A DNA stretch of 64,000 nucleotides from assembly GCA_039707655.1 (NCBI GenBank), contig CM077672.1, forward strand, positions 456,732,390 through 456,796,389, in the 5' to 3' direction. A model generated the notes under the pieces. That model had not been told where the DNA came from, searched no databases, and saw only the letters and a program-made list of their open reading frames with translations. The translations under genes were made by a program, and so were the position numbers. Below, piece after piece: positions 60,181-64,000 of this stretch; positions within the stretch are counted from its first letter, which is position 1; each line of letters starts with the position of its first letter. The DNA is from Elymus sibiricus. Its lineage: Eukaryota > Streptophyta > Magnoliopsida > Poales > Poaceae.

Positions 60181-61424
60181 GCGCCAGGGCCTCGTGAGCC
60201 TCCTGCTCCTCGCGAGCTCCCGAGGCCTCGCGAGCCCCCTGGCCCCGGAGGGGCGGACTCTCTCGGTGCGCCTCGCCAAGTGGTCTGACGTCACTACAGC
60301 GCGGTTCTGCCAGGTGCGCCCGGCGCGTCGCCTCTTGCCGCGCCTCTCGAGCTTCGCTCCCGGAACCTTATCCTTTTGGTTGTGTAATGAATTTTACTGA
60401 TTTTGCCTTGATGAGTTATGTTACCTGCTTAATCGCCTGTTAAGTTCAGTATTGATCGGAGAGCACCGCACGCTCGCGACCCCTCCCCTGACCGTTTTCG
60501 TGAGCGGGGGCTAGGCACGGCACCTGAGCTCGGGTCCGTCCCTGCAGCGCTGCCAAATCCAAGTGACTGAGCTCTGGCTCGCGGGCCTGCTCCCACGCAC
60601 GTCACCTCACCAAGGTCCTTGGTGCCTTGTCTCCTCACGCAACGGCCACTGGCGAGTTAGCGAGCTTGCGCCGCTCCCCCCATTGTGAAATCTATCGACA
60701 TGCAGCCCCGCAGGAGTCGAGCTGCGCGAGGACCTCGCGGGCGGCCTCTCGCGAGTCGGCCTCGTGAGGCGAAGACGCTTCGAACACCGAGCCTCGTGAG
60801 CACGCCTCACGAGCTGCGTGAGCCCCTCATGAGCCGTGGCTCACCCGACACCGCCCTCCGCCAAAAGCTAAGTGTGATTGCCTCGCGAGGCGCCCTTACC
60901 ATCACTCAAGCCCTCTCCCCTCGCGATCCCGTTGAGCGCTGCGTTTTTCTTCTGCATAAGCCACTTGCACCCTAAAGGGGGCCCCCCCTGAGCATCGCGC
61001 CTCAGGAGCCCTTACTAGCTCCCGGTGGCCCTCACCTCCTGGCCTTGTCCCGGCATCGTAACCGGACATACCAGCGGCGGCTGAGGCCCGCCCGGGGGCT
61101 GGGTCCTAACGGCGTAGAGCGCCGAGGCGAGCAAACAAAAAAACCCCATCCTCACGAGAGGACTTCGGGAGAGAGTGCATACACCCCATGTCACAAAAAC
61201 ACTAAGCTAAACATAGAAGATACTGTTTTCACGTCCCCGCGGGGCTACATCGGTTCAATGCAGTAAAATGAAAAGAAAGAAGGGGCCTAGGCGAGGCGCC
61301 GTCGCCCTCAAGACTCCAGCGCAGGGTGCCGCGCGCATCCCCAAGCAGACGCTGTGGGCACGAGCGGCTTCGTCACCGTGCGCGCAATCGCCGCCATCGG
61401 TTCCGGAGTCCTCGCCGCGCGCGC
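60181..61424. other. GC-rich spacer of element G with CTCG(C/T)GAG repeats
   Basis: No recognisable protein. The motif CCTCGCGAGG or CCTCGTGAGC recurs (for example 60189, 60210, 60226, 60727, 60749, 60762, 60791 and 60882). Overlapping ORFs here are products of composition. Confidence 0.6.
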
Positions 61425-62087
61425 CTAGTCGGAGTCCTCGTCCTCGCTCTTGATGCGGGGGGAGTCGCTGTCGCTTCCGCCCCCGCAGGAGGGGGCGACA
61501 CCGTCGGAGGAGTCGTCCTCGCTGGAGGAGCCGCTATAGCTGCCATCCTCGCTCTCCGCGCAGCACTCCAGGCGGCTACCGGAGAGCCCGAAGATCTTCA
61601 CGAAGAGCGTGGCGGCCCCGTCGTACTTGAACTGGAGGACGTGCCCCCGCTTCAGGCCGCGGGCGAGGGCGAACGACTTCCACCCCTGCCTCAGGAACAT
61701 GAAGCCCGAGGGGGTGAGCTCCGTCGCCACCCAGGAGGGGCCGTTGCAGCAACCGTCGGCCTGCACCCACAGGCCCAAGGGCGCACGGTCCGCCATCGCC
61801 ACCGCGAAGGAGTCCGGGAGCCGGAGCCAGGTGCAGGGGCTGCGGTGCATGTTCACAATGAACTCACGTGCCGCCTCCACTGAGTGGCTCCCTGCCTGTG
61901 GCGGGAGCGCGGCCGCTCCGCCGCGGCCGCCTCGGCCTCGCGCGCCTTGCCTGCTGCGCCCGCGCGCGGCGCCCCTTCCGCGACTGCCGGGCCCGGCGCC
62001 AGCAACCGTCGGGGAACGACCGCGCCCCCGGGGCGGGACCTGCGATGCGGCGGCAGAAGCACGGCCGTGCCCTCTTCCCCTCGCCAT
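61425..62087 (-). CDS. B3 DNA-binding-domain protein encoded antisense inside element G
   Basis: An intact 220-aa ORF. The start is taken at ATG 62087 (MARGRGHGRA); a longer reading to 62354 adds sequence that looks like 5' UTR. Residues 1-60 are rich in RGRG repeats. Residues 74-176 match a B3 domain (LRLPDSFAVAM, LGLWVQADG, FLRQGWKSFALARGL, LQFKYDGAATLFVKIFG), the plant-specific DNA-binding fold of REM, ARF and ABI3-type factors. Residues 179-220 are acidic and Ser-rich, ending SEDEDSD. No auxin-response or other partner domain is seen. It ends 356 bp inside the 3' LTR, in the place and direction of the Tat antisense ORF. A weak TATA-like GATAAAG lies about 90 bp upstream. Most likely a host gene fragment captured by the element and kept open; whether it is expressed is unknown. 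Confidence 0.82.
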   Translation of the reverse strand: MARGRGHGRASAAASQVPPRGRGRSPTVAGAGPGSRGRGAARGRSRQGARGRGGRGGAAALPPQAGSHSVEAAREFIVNMHRSPCTWLRLPDSFAVAMADRAPLGLWVQADGCCNGPSWVATELTPSGFMFLRQGWKSFALARGLKRGHVLQFKYDGAATLFVKIFGLSGSRLECCAESEDGSYSGSSSEDDSSDGVAPSCGGGSDSDSPRIKSEDEDSD

Positions 62088-62442
62088 CTTCGTGGCGACT
62101 CTAGCAGGGAGGCAGAGGAAGCTGGAAGAAGGAGAAGATGGGTGGGGGACTCCGGCCCTCCCCTCTCCCTCTTTATCTCGGCGCGGAACTCTCCTCGTCG
62201 CTCCGCCTTCTCCGGCGTTGCGAGTTGGAGCACTAGCAAGTATGAAGGAAGGCAATGATGGCCTCACGTCGCCCGCGCCAAGATTTATGTCAGCACGGCG
62301 GTTACCGAGGCGTCGTGGGGAAGTGGGGGCGTCCCCCATCACATCGTGCGCCACGCGTCGCGCCTGGCTGCAGGCGGTTAGGCCCCGCGCCGTTTCGCCC
62401 CTCAGTAGGCGGGAACGTGCGCGCCGCGGGCCCAGGGGCTAC

Positions 62443-63370
62443 TGTCGGGCCCGTGGAACCCAGGGTATCCAGGCCCGTCTGCCTTTGGCCCAAGGCGCAA
62501 CGCCTGGCGTGGGCCCAGCGGGCCGTCTCCACCGAACTCTCACCAAGACCCCTCATGAGGCCCCCTCCTCAGGGAGTAGCAAGCAACGCTCAGCACCACC
62601 GTCAACGGCCTCGCGAGGTCCTCTCACGAGGCGGCTTCCCTAGTGGCCTCGCGAGGCGGCTTTCCGAGGTGGCCTCCCGAGGCCCCCTCCCGCAGGCGCT
62701 CGAGGCGAAGGTTGTTCGCCTTGCTGCGCGGCCTGGAGCCCGTCACGTGGGTGACGCGCGCGGCGATGAGCGGCAGCAGAGGCCGCGCCAGCAGGCGCGG
62801 ATGAAGATGGTTTCCTCTTTCGTGTTAAGGGAGCAGGGCAGCTATCTACTCTCCAAAGCAACCCCAAAGGTTGCCCGATCGGCGAAGGAAGACCAAGACG
62901 ACGGGCGCGCAGGGCGGAGGTCATCACCGAGCCCACCAGCGCGTCATGGATCATGCTTTGGCAGGCGAAGACCACCTTTAGTCAGGATAGCCTGAGCGCC
63001 TGTCCCCTTTCGAAATCGCCAAGTGTGGCAACCCTTCCCGCCTAAGTTTCCAGGGGGAAGAGGACCATGGCTGATATAAGGGGCAGAGCAGCCGCTGTAG
63101 GGAGAGACCGAATCGATTCCTTCATCTCCTACCTTGTACCTTGTACGCAAGAACTCTCTTGCCCTTGCAATCCCAACCACAAGCAGGAGTAGGGTCTTAC
63201 ACCGCAAGGTGGCCCGAACCTGGGTAAACCGCCGAGTCCTCGTTCCGTCCCTCGCTAGCGCGCCCTCGCCGTCGCCTCGCTGTCGCTTAACCGTGGTAGG
63301 AGGCGAAGTAGGTAGAACAAGCTCACCCCAGTGTTCGAACCTTTGGGTCCCCGGAGCCCGACTTCCGACA
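62443..63370 (+). repeat. 3' LTR of element G, 928 bp
   Basis: Same termini as the 5' LTR. Over the last ~570 bp I counted about seven substitutions and one 1-bp indel between the two LTRs. Larger indels lie in the CCTCGCGAGG-rich part (62560-62700). Confidence 0.95.
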
Positions 63371-64000
63371 AATTGTATCTTAAAGATGTGGGCAGTGCTT
63401 GTAAGAAAATGCGTTTGAAGACCTTTATGGGTACGATTTCTTTATGTCAGATGGCTAAGCTTTACATGCCGAACTCTTTGATGAAAGGGACTAAACAGGA
63501 TACAATGCATGTAAAGATAATGAGGGAGAAACTAAAAGAAAACAAGGCGGATCATGTCATCGGGTCTATGAGCCCGGGCCGCTTCCTGCCGCACGTTTGT
63601 GTCTCCGTGCTGTTGACCAGCTCATCCTCGTTGATAGCGGGGGTTGGTATTGTGCAGCTTCGGCCAAGCGTGCGCTTGATGCATCCATTGGTCGATCCCT
63701 TCGAAGAGGTCTGTAGCTGTTAATTGCGTGGTTGAAGCCACATGGGTATGCTAATGTGGGCTAGCTCTTTGACAGAACCCTGCCGACGTGTGAGCTCTAG
63801 GCATCGTCGTTGTTCGGCCTGGCCGAGTCGACGTCTCCATTGTAGTGGCTCCTCGGTGACCCAGGGAATTTTCAGTGCGAAGTTGTGCACCCTGGGGACG
63901 TAGTGCCCCTTCCAAGGGAGGCGTGCGAGGAGCCCGTACCCCTACTTGGCGTGGGGAGATGCCTGTCCGAGGTCAACTGGCGCAGCCCGCGTACGCTTTG
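63371..64000. mobile_element. Element F internal, right part
   Basis: Continues F after the insertion of G, starting with the second AATTG. The short open stretch to about 63723 has no recognisable domain. F runs out of the window. Confidence 0.5.

Larger units (their letters stand above)
56303..63370 (+). mobile_element. Element G: complete non-autonomous gypsy retrotransposon carrying an antisense B3-domain gene
   Basis: G is 7,068 bp with two LTRs (56303-57209 and 62443-63370) and AATTG duplications at 56298-56302 and 63371-63375. The primer-binding site TGGCGCGCCAGGTAGGGG starts at 57212. A polypurine-like CCCAGGGGCTAC ends at 62442. In order it carries gag, protease, a fragment of RT, then a GC-rich spacer and an antisense B3 ORF. 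RT core, RNase H and integrase are missing, so mobility would need enzymes from another element. The order and zinc knuckle fit the Tat lineage. Confidence 0.92.

Noticed and set aside
61609..62643. 344-codon ORF on the + strand opposite the B3 gene
   Set aside because: GC-driven open frame running into the 3' LTR; no domain, while the - strand has a clear B3 pattern.

Overview
The window looks like a chromosome segment from a large grass genome, most likely a Triticeae species (wheat, barley or a relative). The evidence is deeply nested Ty3/gypsy LTR retrotransposons with 5-bp target-site duplications (TSDs), a Mutator-like element carrying a plant mobile domain gene, a Helitron, small foldback elements, and genes with GT-AG introns. 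Everything was read by eye; no database search was run, so family names are tentative.

Region 1 (1-11.06 kb) is one Mutator-like element (MULE) whose left end lies outside the window. A mudrA-type transposase runs on the + strand and an eight-exon plant mobile domain (PMD) gene runs toward it on the - strand. Between their 3' ends lies an array of palindromes, including a perfect 68-bp inverted repeat with a 2-nt loop. A related hairpin cluster sits upstream of the PMD gene. Each of the two genes carries one premature stop. A 4,032-bp solo LTR with a GATAT TSD splits the last ORF.

Region 2 (11.06-26.3 kb) has no intact gene. It holds a diverged tandem duplication (about 11.39-14.69 and 14.69-18.72 kb), AT-rich tandem repeats, two retroposons with 12-bp TSDs (15.41-17.23 and 19.72-20.43 kb), microsatellites and small foldback elements.

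Region 3 (26.3-31.0 kb) is the gene island. A 400-aa X8-domain protein with a signal peptide and probable GPI tail (+, three exons) faces a 372-aa RNA 3'-terminal phosphate cyclase-like (RCL1) gene (-, six exons). The first RCL1 intron appears to be GC-AG.

Region 4 (31.4-34.7 kb) has a decayed Helitron, whose empty site is preserved in a paralogous copy 2 kb away, AT-rich repeats and a foldback element.

Region 5 (34.7-64 kb) is a stack of retrotransposons. Athila-like A (LTR, gag, pol) is cut by Tat-like B. B is cut by solo LTR C1 and by inverted Athila-like fragment D. D abuts truncated Tat-like E. E carries solo LTR C2 and sits in element F. F also carries G, a complete 7,068-bp element with matching AATTG TSDs. 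G lacks most of pol but has an intact antisense 220-aa ORF with a B3 DNA-binding domain just upstream of its 3' LTR, the place where Tat elements normally have their antisense ORF. This is the most unusual item in the window.
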